Shown one piece after another: positions 41,900 through 50,616 of a DNA stretch of 64,000 nt. This stretch comes from an uncultured Clostridium sp. (lineage in GTDB: Bacteria > Bacillota > Clostridia > UBA1212 > UBA1255), in the NCBI GenBank assembly GCA_900543695.1, contig UQSG01000013.1, positions 1-64,000 of the forward strand, read 5' to 3'. How positions within the stretch are numbered: position 1 is the first letter of the stretch; each line of letters begins with the position of its first letter. A program made the position numbers and the translations under genes. The notes under the pieces were generated by a model. The model searched no databases. It saw only the letters and a program-made list of their open reading frames with translations, and was not told the origin of the DNA.

Positions 41900-44800
41900 T
41901 TACTGAACCTCGTAAAGCGTTTTCAGCTTCAGCAGGCGCTCATACCGCGCCTTGGCTTCCTCGGCCGCCTCCGCAAAGAGCTTTTCCGCCCTTTCCGGGA
42001 AAGCCTGCTTCAGGCGGCTGTAGCGCGTCTCGCTCTCGATGAACGCGATATAGCTTTCCGTAGGAGCCTTGCAATCGATCGTCAACGGATTTTTCCCCTC
42101 TGCCTTCAGTGCGGGATTGAAGCGGAACGTCTGCCAATATCCGGCCGCGACAGCTTTCTTCATTTCAGACTGGCAGTTCGTCATACCGCCTTTTACGCCA
42201 TGCATCTCGCACGGCGCATAGCCGATGACGATGGAAGGTCCATGATACGCCTCCGCCTCCGTCAGCGCTTTGATGGTCTGATTCATATCGGCGCCCATCG
42301 CAATCTGCGCGACATAAACATAGCCGTAGGACATTGCGATTTCGGCAAGATTTTTCTTTCCGATCGATTTACCGGCCGCAGCAAACTGCGCGACCTGACC
42401 GAGCTGGCTGGCTTTTGAGGCCTGACCGCCCGTGTTGGAATAAACCTCGGTATCAAATACCATGATATTGACGTCTTCTCCCGAAGCGATGACGTGATCC
42501 AGGCCGCCGAAGCCAATGTCGTACGCCCAGCCGTCTCCGCCGAAGATCCAAACGGATTTTTTGGCAAGATACTCTTTGTGCGCAAGAATTTCTTTGCGCT
42601 CCTCACAATCGCAATCAATGGCTTCCAGCTTTGCAATCAGATTCGCAGAAGCCGCCGCGTTTGCCTGGCCGTCGTCCTTCGTATCGAGGAACGCCGTGCA
42701 AAGCGCTTTGAGCTCTTCGGAATCCGTTCTTGCCGCGATCCGCTCGACGCAGGCGATAAGTCTGTCACGAATAGCCTTTTGTCCCAGGAACATTCCCAGA
42801 CCGTGCTCCGCGTTATCTTCAAAGAGGCTGTTTGCCCAGGCAGGACCGCGTCCCGAGACGCGGTTGACGGTATACGGCGTAGCAGGCGCCGAGCCGCCCC
42901 AAATCGAAGAGCATCCCGTGGCGTTCGAAATATACATGCGTTCCCCGAACAGCTGCGTGATCAGGCGGGCATATGACGTTTCCGCACAGCCTGCGCAGGA
43001 TCCCGAGAATTCAAGCAGCGGCTGATTGAACTGACTTCCCTTTACCGAAAAGTCGCTGAAAGAGGTGGGTTTCTTTGTAACGTTTGCAACGGCGTAATCG
43101 AATACCTCCTGCTGCTCTGCCTGCGACTCCTGCGGCACCATCCGCAGCGCTTTTTCTTTCGCCGGACAGACGTTGACGCAAAGTCCGCAGCCCATGCAGT
43201 CAAGCGGGCTGATCGTCATGGCAAACTGATATTCCTCGCAGCCCTTGCCCTTCATCGGAACTTTTTTCATTGCCGCCGGGGCCGCTTCGGCCTCCTTGGA
43301 ATCCATTGCAAACGGACGGATCGTAGCATGCGGGCAGACATATGCGCACTGGTTGCACTGAATGCAGTTTTCCGGCAGCCATTCCGGAACGTCGACCGCA
43401 ACGCCGCGTTTTTCAAAGGCGGAAGAGCCCTGCGGGAAGGTTCCGTCTGCGCGGTCCGCAAATACGGATACCGGCAGGGAATCTCCCTGCATCATGCCGA
43501 CCGGGCGGAGCACTTCTTTTACGAATTTTACCATTTCGGGGCGGCTGCTTTTGACCTCCTGCTCTTCAGCCGCGGCAGAGAGCGTTTTCCACGCTTCCGG
43601 AACGTCGATTTTAACAATCGCATCTACGCCGGCATCAATTGCTTTATAGTTCATCTCGACGACGGCTTCGCCCTTCTTCAAATAAGATTTTTTCGCAGCT
43701 GCTTTCATATATTCTACCGCTTTATCAATCGGCATGATGTTGGCAAGAGCGAAGAAAGCCGATTGCAGAATCGTGTTCGTCCGTTTGCCCATACCGATTT
43801 CTCTGGCCTTGTCAATGGCATTCACAGTGTAGAATTTAATATGATTCTCCGCAATGTACTTCTTGGCCTCCGCGGGCAGATGCTTTTCCACCTCCGCAGG
43901 CGTCCACTGGCAGTTCAGCAGGAACGTTCCGCCCGGCTTGACGTCATTTACGATTTTATAGCCTTTTACCATATAGGACGGATTATGACATGCCACAAAG
44001 TCTGCCTTTGTGATATAGTATGAAGATTTAATCGGCTTATCTCCGAAGCGCAGGTGCGATATGGTAACGCCGCCTGTTTTCTTCGAGTCGTACTGGAAGT
44101 ACGCCTGAATAAATTTATCCGTGTGATCGCCGATGATTTTGATGGAGTTTTTATTGGCGCCGACCGTTCCGTCTCCGCCAAGTCCCCAGAACTTACAGCT
44201 GATCGTTCCCTCCGGAGCCGTATCTGGAGCGGGCTTTTCCTCCAGCGAATGATTGGTAACGTCGTCTACGATTCCGATGGTAAAGTTCGCTTTCGGCTCC
44301 TCCGCCTTGAGGTTCTCATATACTGCGAAGATGCTCTGCGGAGGCGTATCCTTTGAGCCCAGGCCGTAACGTCCTCCAACGACCTTTGCGCAAACGCCTT
44401 TTGATGCAAGCGCGGCTACTACGTCAAGGTAAAGCGGCTCTCCGAGCGATCCGGGTTCCTTCGTCCGATCCAGTACGGCGATCTTTTTCGCCGTAGCGGG
44501 GATCGCTTCCACCAGTTTGTCCGCACGGAAGGGCCTGTAAAGACGAACCTTAACGAGCCCGACCTTCTCGCCTTGGGCGCACAGATAGTCGATCACCTCT
44601 TCGGCCACGTCGCAGATGGAGCCCATTGCGACGATGACGCGGTCGGCATCCGGAGCGCCGTAATAATTGAACAGTTTATAATCCGTGCCAATCTTGGCGT
44701 TGACCTGGTTCATATAATCTTCCACGATCGCAGGAAGCGCTTCATAGTATTTATTGCAGGCTTCTCTGTGCTGGAAGAAAATATCGCCGTTTTCCGCGCT

Positions 44801-45451
44801 TCCGCGCAGTACCGGATGCTCAGGATTCAGCGCTCTGGCGCGGAAGGCAGCAAGCGCATCCTGGTCGATCATCGAAGCCAGCTCGTCGTAATCCCAGGCT
44901 TCAATCTTCTGAATCTCGTGAGAGGTCCGGAAGCCGTCGAAGAAATTCAGGAACGGAACTCTTCCCTTGATGGCGGAAAGATGGGCGACGGCGCCAAGAT
45001 CCATAACCTCCTGCGGATTGGTGCATGCCATCATGGCAAAGCCCGTCTGACGGCAGGCATAGACGTCGGAATGATCGCCGAAAATATTCAGCGCGTGCGA
45101 CGCGACGCATCTTGCGGATACATGAATCACGCACGGAAGCAGCTCTCCGGCAATTTTATACATATTTGGAATCATCAGCAGCAGGCCCTGAGATGCCGTA
45201 TACGTCGTCGTCAGCGCGCCGGCTGCAAGGCTGCCGTGTACGGTGCCGGCCGCGCCGGCCTCGGACTGCATCTCGATCACCTTTACTTGATCCCCGAAAA
45301 TGTTTTTCAGGCCCGTCGCGGACCAGGAGTCCGTCAGCTCGGCCATTACGCTGGACGGCGTAATCGGGTAAATACTCGCTACCTCCGTAAACGCATAGCT
45401 GACGTGTGCGGCGGCCGTATTCCCGTCCATTGAGATTTTCTTTCTTGCCAT
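41900..45451 (-). CDS. nifJ: Pyruvate:ferredoxin (flavodoxin) oxidoreductase
   Basis: A single-chain 1183-residue enzyme that oxidises pyruvate with CoA to acetyl-CoA and CO2, passing electrons to ferredoxin. Order: pyruvate-binding domains at the N-terminus (YPITPSSVMAE), the gamma-type domain (WGLGGDGTVGANKNSIK), two 4Fe-4S clusters (CIQCNQCAYVCPHA and CMGCGLCVNVCPA), and the TPP domain (GDGWAYDIGFGG, EVYSNTGGQASK). Length is normal for the family. ATG 45451 with AAGGAGG nine bases upstream is used instead of the longer frame. Enzyme of strict anaerobes; it is directly downstream of the transketolase genes. Confidence 0.97.
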   Translation of the reverse strand: MARKKISMDGNTAAAHVSYAFTEVASIYPITPSSVMAELTDSWSATGLKNIFGDQVKVIEMQSEAGAAGTVHGSLAAGALTTTYTASQGLLLMIPNMYKIAGELLPCVIHVSARCVASHALNIFGDHSDVYACRQTGFAMMACTNPQEVMDLGAVAHLSAIKGRVPFLNFFDGFRTSHEIQKIEAWDYDELASMIDQDALAAFRARALNPEHPVLRGSAENGDIFFQHREACNKYYEALPAIVEDYMNQVNAKIGTDYKLFNYYGAPDADRVIVAMGSICDVAEEVIDYLCAQGEKVGLVKVRLYRPFRADKLVEAIPATAKKIAVLDRTKEPGSLGEPLYLDVVAALASKGVCAKVVGGRYGLGSKDTPPQSIFAVYENLKAEEPKANFTIGIVDDVTNHSLEEKPAPDTAPEGTISCKFWGLGGDGTVGANKNSIKIIGDHTDKFIQAYFQYDSKKTGGVTISHLRFGDKPIKSSYYITKADFVACHNPSYMVKGYKIVNDVKPGGTFLLNCQWTPAEVEKHLPAEAKKYIAENHIKFYTVNAIDKAREIGMGKRTNTILQSAFFALANIMPIDKAVEYMKAAAKKSYLKKGEAVVEMNYKAIDAGVDAIVKIDVPEAWKTLSAAAEEQEVKSSRPEMVKFVKEVLRPVGMMQGDSLPVSVFADRADGTFPQGSSAFEKRGVAVDVPEWLPENCIQCNQCAYVCPHATIRPFAMDSKEAEAAPAAMKKVPMKGKGCEEYQFAMTISPLDCMGCGLCVNVCPAKEKALRMVPQESQAEQQEVFDYAVANVTKKPTSFSDFSVKGSQFNQPLLEFSGSCAGCAETSYARLITQLFGERMYISNATGCSSIWGGSAPATPYTVNRVSGRGPAWANSLFEDNAEHGLGMFLGQKAIRDRLIACVERIAARTDSEELKALCTAFLDTKDDGQANAAASANLIAKLEAIDCDCEERKEILAHKEYLAKKSVWIFGGDGWAYDIGFGGLDHVIASGEDVNIMVFDTEVYSNTGGQASKASQLGQVAQFAAAGKSIGKKNLAEIAMSYGYVYVAQIAMGADMNQTIKALTEAEAYHGPSIVIGYAPCEMHGVKGGMTNCQSEMKKAVAAGYWQTFRFNPALKAEGKNPLTIDCKAPTESYIAFIESETRYSRLKQAFPERAEKLFAEAAEEAKARYERLLKLKTLYEVQ

Positions 45452-45452
45452 A

Positions 45453-46388
45453 TTATTTTTCCTCCTTCGCAAGCAGGATCTTTTCGGCGATCGCTTCCGC
45501 CGTCAGGCCGTATTTTTCCAGCAGGGCCGCCGGTGTTCCGGATTTTCCGAATTTTTCTTCTACGCCGATGAGTTTAACCCGGCAGGGATAATTTTGGGAA
45601 AGCGCTTCGCAGACCGCGCCGCCAAGTCCTCCGGTAATGTTGTGTTCTTCCACCGTTACGATGAAGCCCGTTTCTTTTGCCGCTTTGACAAGAATTTCCG
45701 TGTCAATCGGCTTAATCGTATGCATGTCGATGACTCTTGCGGAAACGCCCTTTGCTGCCAGAATTTCCGCCGCCTTCAGAGATTCCTGCACCATCAGGCC
45801 GGTGGCTACGATCGTAAGATCGCCGCCTTCTTTGACCTGGACGCCTTTTCCGATCTCGAAGCGGAAGGTTTCCGGGTTGTGTACGGCTTCCACGGCAAGC
45901 CTGCCAAGCCGGACATAGACCGGTCCGTCATGGTCAATTGCAGCCTTCACCGCAAGCTTCGTTTCGATTTCATCGCAGGGACTGAGCACGACCATGTTCG
46001 GGAGCGCCCGCATGATCGCCAGATCCTCCAGGCACTGATGGGAAGCTCCGTCCTCGCCCACCGTAAGTCCCGCATGCGTTGCGCATACTTTTACGTTCAG
46101 CTTCGGATAGCAAATGGAATTCCGAATCTGTTCGCAGGCACGTTCCGATGCAAAAATCGCAAACGTGCTGGCAAAAACGATTTTTCCCGTCGTCGCAAGT
46201 CCCGCTGCGACGCACATCATATTCGCCTCCGCGATGCCCATATTGAAATGTCTTTCGGGATATACCTTTTTGAAGGTATCTGTTTTCGTCGATTTCGATA
46301 AGTCGGCGTCAAGAACGATGATCCTTTCATCCGCTCCGTATTGTGCCAATGCCGCTCCGTAAGCCTCTCTTGTTGCTACCTTACCCAT
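45453..46388 (-). CDS. Transketolase, C-terminal subunit
   Basis: A 311-residue protein with the pyrimidine-binding and C-terminal domains of transketolase (VLDADLSKSTKT, then ERHFNMGIAEANMMCVAAGLA, EDGASHQ, and the late TVEEHNITGGLG). It works with the N-terminal subunit encoded just upstream to move two-carbon units in the pentose phosphate pathway. ATG 46388 is set by GAGGAGG nine bases before it. Only one base separates its stop from the nifJ start. The split form is common in Clostridia and archaea. Confidence 0.94.
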   Translation of the reverse strand: MGKVATREAYGAALAQYGADERIIVLDADLSKSTKTDTFKKVYPERHFNMGIAEANMMCVAAGLATTGKIVFASTFAIFASERACEQIRNSICYPKLNVKVCATHAGLTVGEDGASHQCLEDLAIMRALPNMVVLSPCDEIETKLAVKAAIDHDGPVYVRLGRLAVEAVHNPETFRFEIGKGVQVKEGGDLTIVATGLMVQESLKAAEILAAKGVSARVIDMHTIKPIDTEILVKAAKETGFIVTVEEHNITGGLGGAVCEALSQNYPCRVKLIGVEEKFGKSGTPAALLEKYGLTAEAIAEKILLAKEEK

Positions 46389-46392
46389 GTTC

Positions 46393-47253
46393 TTAAGCCT
46401 CCTCTGCGATTTCTTTCTCAATGTCCGCCATCAGCGCGTCAAGCTCTGCGATCGCCTGATCTCTCTGCTCCTGATTCGGAGCCGTGCCGTGCCAGGAATA
46501 ATTGTTTTCCATAAAGGAAACGCCCTTGCCCTTCGTGCAGCTGCAAACGACCATCGTCGGCTTGCCCTTAACCGTTTTCGCTTTTTCAATCGCGTCCTTA
46601 ATCTGGCTGTAGCTGTGACCGTCTACGGTGATGACATTCCAGCCGAACGCCGCGAATTTATCGGCTACCGGCTCGGGATTCATGACGTCCGTGATCTTTC
46701 CGTCGATCTGAAGCCCGTTGTAGTCTACAAACGCCGTAAGATTATCCAGCTTATAATGCGCGGCTGCCATGGAGGCTTCCCACACCTGGCCTTCTTCCAG
46801 CTCACCGTCTCCTAAAATGGAGTATACTCTGTAATCCTTGCGGTCGATTTTACCGGCCAGCGCCATTCCGACGGCCGTGGAAATCCCCTGCCCGAGCGAG
46901 CCGGTCGACATGTCCACGCCGGGTACATAGCGCATGCTGGGATGGCCCTCCAGATAACTGTCCGCCTTGCGGAACGTATATAGATCTTTCTCCGGGAAAA
47001 ATCCTTTGACGGCGAGCGTCGCATAAAGCGCCGGAGCGCAGTGCCCTTTGGAAAGCACGAAACGGTCGCGGTCGGGCCACTTCGGATTTTTGGGATCGAC
47101 GTTCATTTCGTCGAAATACAGCACGGTTAAAATGTCCGTGCAGGACAGGGATCCGCCCGGATGTCCGGATTTGGCAGAAAATACTTCTTCTATAATGTAT
47201 TTTCTGATCTGCGTCGCTTTTTTCTGTAAATCAAGCTCTTTGCGCTTGTCCAT
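46393..47253 (-). CDS. Transketolase, N-terminal subunit
   Basis: A 286-residue TPP-binding half of transketolase. GHPGGSLSCTDILTVLYF, KGHCAPALYA, TGSLGQGIS and the TPP motif GDGELEEGQVWE with the downstream DYNGLQIDG are all present. It combines with the C-terminal subunit, whose gene starts four bases after this stop. GGAGGAG precedes the ATG. It is the second gene of the rpiB-led unit. Confidence 0.95.
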   Translation of the reverse strand: MDKRKELDLQKKATQIRKYIIEEVFSAKSGHPGGSLSCTDILTVLYFDEMNVDPKNPKWPDRDRFVLSKGHCAPALYATLAVKGFFPEKDLYTFRKADSYLEGHPSMRYVPGVDMSTGSLGQGISTAVGMALAGKIDRKDYRVYSILGDGELEEGQVWEASMAAAHYKLDNLTAFVDYNGLQIDGKITDVMNPEPVADKFAAFGWNVITVDGHSYSQIKDAIEKAKTVKGKPTMVVCSCTKGKGVSFMENNYSWHGTAPNQEQRDQAIAELDALMADIEKEIAEEA

Positions 47254-47329
47254 GTTTTGATCTCCTCCATATCGTCAATATTACATTTATACAGTTAACT
47301 GCCGAAGCAATTATTAACGTCCCGATGCA

Positions 47330-47770
47330 TCAGTTCCGCTTTTCGATTTCGGATATAAAGTCTACCCGCGGCTGATGCCTGCCTCCCTCGTATTCCGCGT
47401 TCACCCATTCGTCAACAATCATTTTTGCGAGCTCAGAGCCGACGACGCGCGCGCCGAAGCAAAGAATATTGGAATTATTATGAAGCTTGGAAAGCTTTGC
47501 TGAAAACGGCTCCGAGCAGCAGGCTGCTCTGATCCCGTTGACCTTATTCGCTGCGATCGAGATCCCGACGCCCGTGCCGCAAATCAGGATGCCGCGTTCG
47601 CACTCTCCCGACACCACCGCGTTTGCAACCTCCTCCGCTTTCGCCGCGTAATTGCTTGCCGTCGTGGAATCCGTTCCAAAGTCCCGGACCTCAATCCCTC
47701 TTGCCTCAAGATGCTCTTTAATGATCTGCTTGAGCGCAACAGCGGTATGATCATTTCCGATTGCGTACAT
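47330..47770 (-). CDS. rpiB: Ribose-5-phosphate isomerase B
   Basis: A 146-residue enzyme of the RpiB/LacAB family, interconverting ribose-5-phosphate and ribulose-5-phosphate. IGNDHTAVALKQII holds the conserved Asp-His pair, ILICGTGVGISIAANK contains the catalytic Cys-Gly-Thr-Gly, and HNNSNILCFGARVVG is typical. It is the first gene of the unit with transketolase and PFOR. AGGAGG lies 13 bases before the ATG. LacA-type galactose isomerases are related, but the neighbours favour RpiB. Confidence 0.94.
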   Translation of the reverse strand: MYAIGNDHTAVALKQIIKEHLEARGIEVRDFGTDSTTASNYAAKAEEVANAVVSGECERGILICGTGVGISIAANKVNGIRAACCSEPFSAKLSKLHNNSNILCFGARVVGSELAKMIVDEWVNAEYEGGRHQPRVDFISEIEKRN

Positions 47771-47844
47771 TCTTTCCTCAAACCTCCTGTATTAAAAATA
47801 GCTTCTGTATTTCGGAGTATATAAAAAATGACTCCCAATAAATC

Positions 47845-47873
47845 ATTATACACGTCCGGCTGATAAAATTCAA
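47845..47873 (-). promoter_or_regulatory. Sigma-A promoter of the rpiB-transketolase-nifJ unit
   Basis: Minus strand: TTGAAT (47873-47868), 17 bases, TATAAT (47850-47845). The leader of ~70 bases could form a GGAGT/ACTCC hairpin with a T-rich loop. Confidence 0.65.
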
Positions 47874-47975
47874 TGGAAAATCACGTTTTGTCCGCCCGCT
47901 GAGGAATAAATTTGTAATTTCACCGGTGACCGCGGCATAGATATTTAAGTGAAAACAGGACGGAGGCTATCAGCC

Positions 47976-49022
47976 ATGAAGGACGGATATTATTATTTTA
48001 TTCCGGCTGTCGCCGGTAAAACGGATGTGGATAAATCGCTTGGTTATGTCTGCGTAACAAAATATCCCCGGCGCTCGTCTTATTCCATGCAGTGCAGTCT
48101 CAGCCGGGATGCGGCCGCGCCGCTCGGCGTGCAGGGAACGGTAGAGATCCATTTAAGCGCTTCCAGCTATATCGACGAGCAATCTATTCTAATCGGAAGA
48201 ATCCGCCTGGCGCCAAAGACGCGTCTTTTCATTGACGTTTCTCTGCCCGCAGCAGGCGTGGAAAGTATCGGCCCCGATCAGTATGCTGTCGTATCGGCAA
48301 GCGGACGTACGCTTTTCTATTCTGTTCTGGAAAAAAAGCATTCGGAAGGGGCGGAAGCCTCCGTCCAGACATCGGACGCCGTGCAGGCTCCGGCGCAGCC
48401 CAGGCAGCCCGTTCCGCAGTCGGGACGGCCGCAGCAGCAGGCAAAGCAGCAGTCCGGTGACGCAGCCCGCCCTGCCTTCCGCGGGCAGGAATTTGATCCA
48501 TTTGAAACAACCAATTCTTTTTATAAATGGTATATATACGACAACCGCACAGACAGCGCCGATTCCATTCAAAATATCCAGGAGCTTGATAAAATGCTGC
48601 GTTATTTCAACGTGCAATACGATTTGTTTTCCCGTATGAATGGCACGGGGAATGCGCCGTATACCGATACCTTTTTAAAAATGTCCTATTACGCTGTTCA
48701 GATCGCGGGGCATGTCCTACGTGGAGAATATACGGATCCTGAAAGCGGCAGAAAATTTACGATTATCGGCCTCCCCGGCTGGAACACGCAGAATGCTGCG
48801 CCGAATTCCGCCGTTTCTGCCCGCAGGCGCAGCGGCAGATCCGGACGCCCGCAACAGCAGGCCTCCTCCGGCACGACGCGTACGATCCGGGAATGCTCCA
48901 GATGGCTAACGGCAAAAAGGAAGCCGGCGTGCAGCTATAATCGAAATTACAACGGTTACTGGCTCTATTATTTTGATGCAGAGAGCGGACGTCCTGTTAA
49001 AGCAACCATGAAATCCGAATGA
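47976..49022 (+). CDS. Unknown protein with two conserved-looking blocks and a Gln/Pro linker
   Basis: I do not recognise a named family. The 348 residues show an N-terminal block (about 1-115) rich in beta strands, starting YYYFIPAVAGKTDVDKSLGY with CVTKYPRRSSYSMQCSL. A Gln/Pro/Ala-rich linker (about 118-160) follows. A second block (about 165-265) includes FDPFETTNSFYKWYIYDN, KMLRYFNVQYDL and YADPESGR-like YTDPESGRKFTIIGLPG. After another Gln/Ser/Arg linker the tail is NYNGYWLYYFDAESGRPVKA. ATG 47976 with CGGAGG nine bases upstream is preferred over GTG 47949. No signal peptide. The tail between the second linker and NYNGYW has odd residue composition. It is convergent with spmB; a sporulation role is possible only by proximity. 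Confidence 0.65.
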   Translation: MKDGYYYFIPAVAGKTDVDKSLGYVCVTKYPRRSSYSMQCSLSRDAAAPLGVQGTVEIHLSASSYIDEQSILIGRIRLAPKTRLFIDVSLPAAGVESIGPDQYAVVSASGRTLFYSVLEKKHSEGAEASVQTSDAVQAPAQPRQPVPQSGRPQQQAKQQSGDAARPAFRGQEFDPFETTNSFYKWYIYDNRTDSADSIQNIQELDKMLRYFNVQYDLFSRMNGTGNAPYTDTFLKMSYYAVQIAGHVLRGEYTDPESGRKFTIIGLPGWNTQNAAPNSAVSARRRSGRSGRPQQQASSGTTRTIRECSRWLTAKRKPACSYNRNYNGYWLYYFDAESGRPVKATMKSE

Positions 49023-49026
49023 TTTA

Positions 49027-49530
49027 TTATAGAAATGAACACACAATCCCTGCGGCCACGGCGGAAATCAGATTAGACGCCAGCGCGGCAGGCAGTACGC
49101 CGGGCAGCCGGCGTATTTTTGTGCGCTCCGTATATACCGCCATCGTGTAAAAAATCGTTTCCGTCGATCCCATCATGACGCATGCCGCACGCGCGGCGTG
49201 GGAATCCGCGCCGCATTCCGCAATGATATCCCGCAGCGTTGCAAGAGAGGCGCTTCCGGAGACCGGCCGAATCAGCACAAGCGGTAAAATATCGCTGTCA
49301 GCGCCGATTTTTTCCATAAAAGGGCGGCAGAATTCCACGATCATTTCCAGCGCGCCGGATGCACGAAATACCCCAATCGCGACGATCAGTCCGATCAGCG
49401 CCGGAACCAAACGTACGATTGTCATCGCGCCATTCTGCGCACCCTTCACAAAGCTATCGAAGCAGGGGACTCCCTTTATGAAGCCGGCTATAAGGATCAG
49501 CAAGATAAATACAGGCAATATGTAGATCAT
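49027..49530 (-). CDS. spmB: Spore maturation protein B
   Basis: A 167-residue membrane protein of the nucleoside-recognition (Gate) family. FIKGVPCFDSFVKGAQNGAMTIVRLVPALIGLIVAIG, and later PLVLIRPVSGSASLATL and MMGSTETIFYTMAVY, are diagnostic for SpmB. With SpmA it is needed for proper spore core dehydration in Bacillus. It follows spmA by 13 bases. Its presence supports an endospore-forming host. Confidence 0.95.
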   Translation of the reverse strand: MIYILPVFILLILIAGFIKGVPCFDSFVKGAQNGAMTIVRLVPALIGLIVAIGVFRASGALEMIVEFCRPFMEKIGADSDILPLVLIRPVSGSASLATLRDIIAECGADSHAARAACVMMGSTETIFYTMAVYTERTKIRRLPGVLPAALASNLISAVAAGIVCSFL

Positions 49531-49543
49531 TTCTGACGCTCCT

Positions 49544-50125
49544 TCATTTTTGTTTTGCGGATTGAATTCCGTAATAAATTTTACTGTAAATGAAATAAAT
49601 CAGCAGCGCAGATGCCAAAGAAATCAGCGAAACGATCCAGGTGGGCAAAAGGATATCCGCAGGATTCGATGCTCCGAGCTCGGAACGCATAGCAATAACC
49701 GTAGAAGGGATCAGCTGGATTCCGGCAGCGTTGATTACGAGAAACAGACAAATGTCTTTTCTATTGTTTTTCATTTCCCCTACCGCTTCGATCCCCGAGG
49801 GTGTCGCGCCGTTGCCAAGCCCGAAAAAATTTGCGGAAATATTTGTTATAATGCTGGACTGCGCCTTTTCGTTTCCGGCCGTGCCGGGAAAAAGCTTTGT
49901 AATCAGCGGCCGCAGAAGCTTCGACGCGGCACGCACGCCGCCTGCGTCTTCAAGGATTTGTATCAGGCCACACCAAAGCGCTACCACGCCGAGCAGGCCG
50001 ATTGAAAATTTAACGGCCTCGTCTGCAGACGTCAAAATGCTTTGTGCGACTTCGTTGATTCTTCCGGTTAAAATTCCTGTGATCAATCCCGCCAGAAACA
50101 GAAGTACCCAGATAATATTTAACAT
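49544..50125 (-). CDS. spmA: Spore maturation protein A
   Basis: A 193-residue membrane protein of the same Gate fold as SpmB. LNIIWVLLFLAGLITGILTGRINEV and the segment SANFFGLGNGATPSGIEA, then FLVINAAGIQLIPSTVIAMR, are hallmarks of SpmA. The ATG at 50125 preceded by GGAGGAGG is used rather than the far upstream codon, which gives a family-typical length. Expressed in the mother cell under sigma-E in Bacillus; a sigma-E-like promoter is seen upstream here. Confidence 0.95.
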   Translation of the reverse strand: MLNIIWVLLFLAGLITGILTGRINEVAQSILTSADEAVKFSIGLLGVVALWCGLIQILEDAGGVRAASKLLRPLITKLFPGTAGNEKAQSSIITNISANFFGLGNGATPSGIEAVGEMKNNRKDICLFLVINAAGIQLIPSTVIAMRSELGASNPADILLPTWIVSLISLASALLIYFIYSKIYYGIQSAKQK

Positions 50126-50167
50126 GATGCGGAACCTCCTCCGAAACGGAAGCATTGCGTTTTTACT

Positions 50168-50197
50168 ATTATATGCGCGTTTTTTAAGGGTATGTCC
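50168..50197 (-). promoter_or_regulatory. Possible sigma-E-type promoter of spmAB
   Basis: Minus strand CATATAAT (50175-50168) matches the sigma-E -10 consensus CATACAnT except for one base; GGACATAC lies 14 bases upstream in the -35 place. This fits the known sigma-E control of spmA in Bacillus, but the -35 match is poor. Confidence 0.35.
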
Positions 50198-50224
50198 GCT
50201 TTTTTTGAGCTCCATAAATTTTCC

Positions 50225-50238
50225 GGGAAATATTTCCC
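50225..50238. promoter_or_regulatory. Perfect 14-base palindrome upstream of the AbrB-like gene
   Basis: GGGAAATATTTCCC ends seven bases before the -35 of the AbrB-like gene and lies between two divergent units. A plausible operator. Confidence 0.5.
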
Positions 50239-50244
50239 AATTAT

Positions 50245-50273
50245 TTGACTTTATCCCATTTATGTAGTATTAT
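50245..50273 (+). promoter_or_regulatory. Sigma-A promoter of the AbrB-like gene
   Basis: TTGACT at 50245-50250 and TATTAT at 50268-50273 with a 17-base spacer. Confidence 0.7.
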
Positions 50274-50283
50274 ATTTCCACAT

Positions 50284-50295
50284 TCATTCGAATGA
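50284..50295. promoter_or_regulatory. Perfect 12-base palindrome at the transcript start region
   Basis: TCATTCGAATGA lies about 11 bases after the -10, covering the early transcript. Together with the palindrome at 50225-50238 it brackets the promoter, as expected for repression or autoregulation. Confidence 0.45.
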
Positions 50296-50322
50296 TGTCG
50301 AACATAAAGGAGTGTATGAAAA

Positions 50323-50580
50323 ATGAAATCTACAGGTATCGTAAGAAAAGTTGATGAGCTGGGACGCGTCGTACTCCCCATCGAGCTCAGAAGGACGCTG
50401 AATATTTCATATAAGGATTCTCTTGAAATATTTACCGACAACAATATGGTTGTGCTCAGAAAATATGAGCCCTCCTGTATTTTCTGCGGAAGCGCCACAA
50501 ACGTTGTGAACTATAAGGGCAGAAATATTTGTCCCGAGTGTATCGCTCATATGCAGGACGATCTCGGCATCGCTCAATAA
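50323..50580 (+). CDS. AbrB-like transition-state regulator with C-terminal zinc-ribbon-like motif
   Basis: An 85-residue DNA-binding protein. The N-terminal AbrB/SpoVT swapped-hairpin fold is clear: MKSTGIVRKVDELGRVVLP then IELRRTLNI, and KDSLEIFTDNNMVVLRKYEP. The C-terminal third has two cysteine pairs, CIFCG and CPEC, the pattern of a small zinc ribbon found in clostridial AbrB homologues. Such proteins repress stationary-phase and sporulation genes during growth. AAGGAG precedes the ATG by about ten bases. It is divergent from spmAB. Confidence 0.93.
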   Translation: MKSTGIVRKVDELGRVVLPIELRRTLNISYKDSLEIFTDNNMVVLRKYEPSCIFCGSATNVVNYKGRNICPECIAHMQDDLGIAQ

Positions 50581-50616
50581 GCCGGGCGCCTGCCTGCAAT
50601 ACATCCTGTTATCGAA

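Noticed and set aside
47920..47929. Ten-base palindrome TCACCGGTGA between rpiB and the unknown protein.
   Set aside because: Short enough to occur by chance in this much sequence and not placed clearly against a promoter.
48870..48945. Possible pair of compensating frameshifts near the end of the unknown protein; another frame here reads DPGMLQMANGKKEAGVQL.
   Set aside because: The annotated frame stays open through the region into the well-formed tail NYNGYWLYYFD, and two separate changes would be needed. Without homologues, neither reading is favoured by codon endings.
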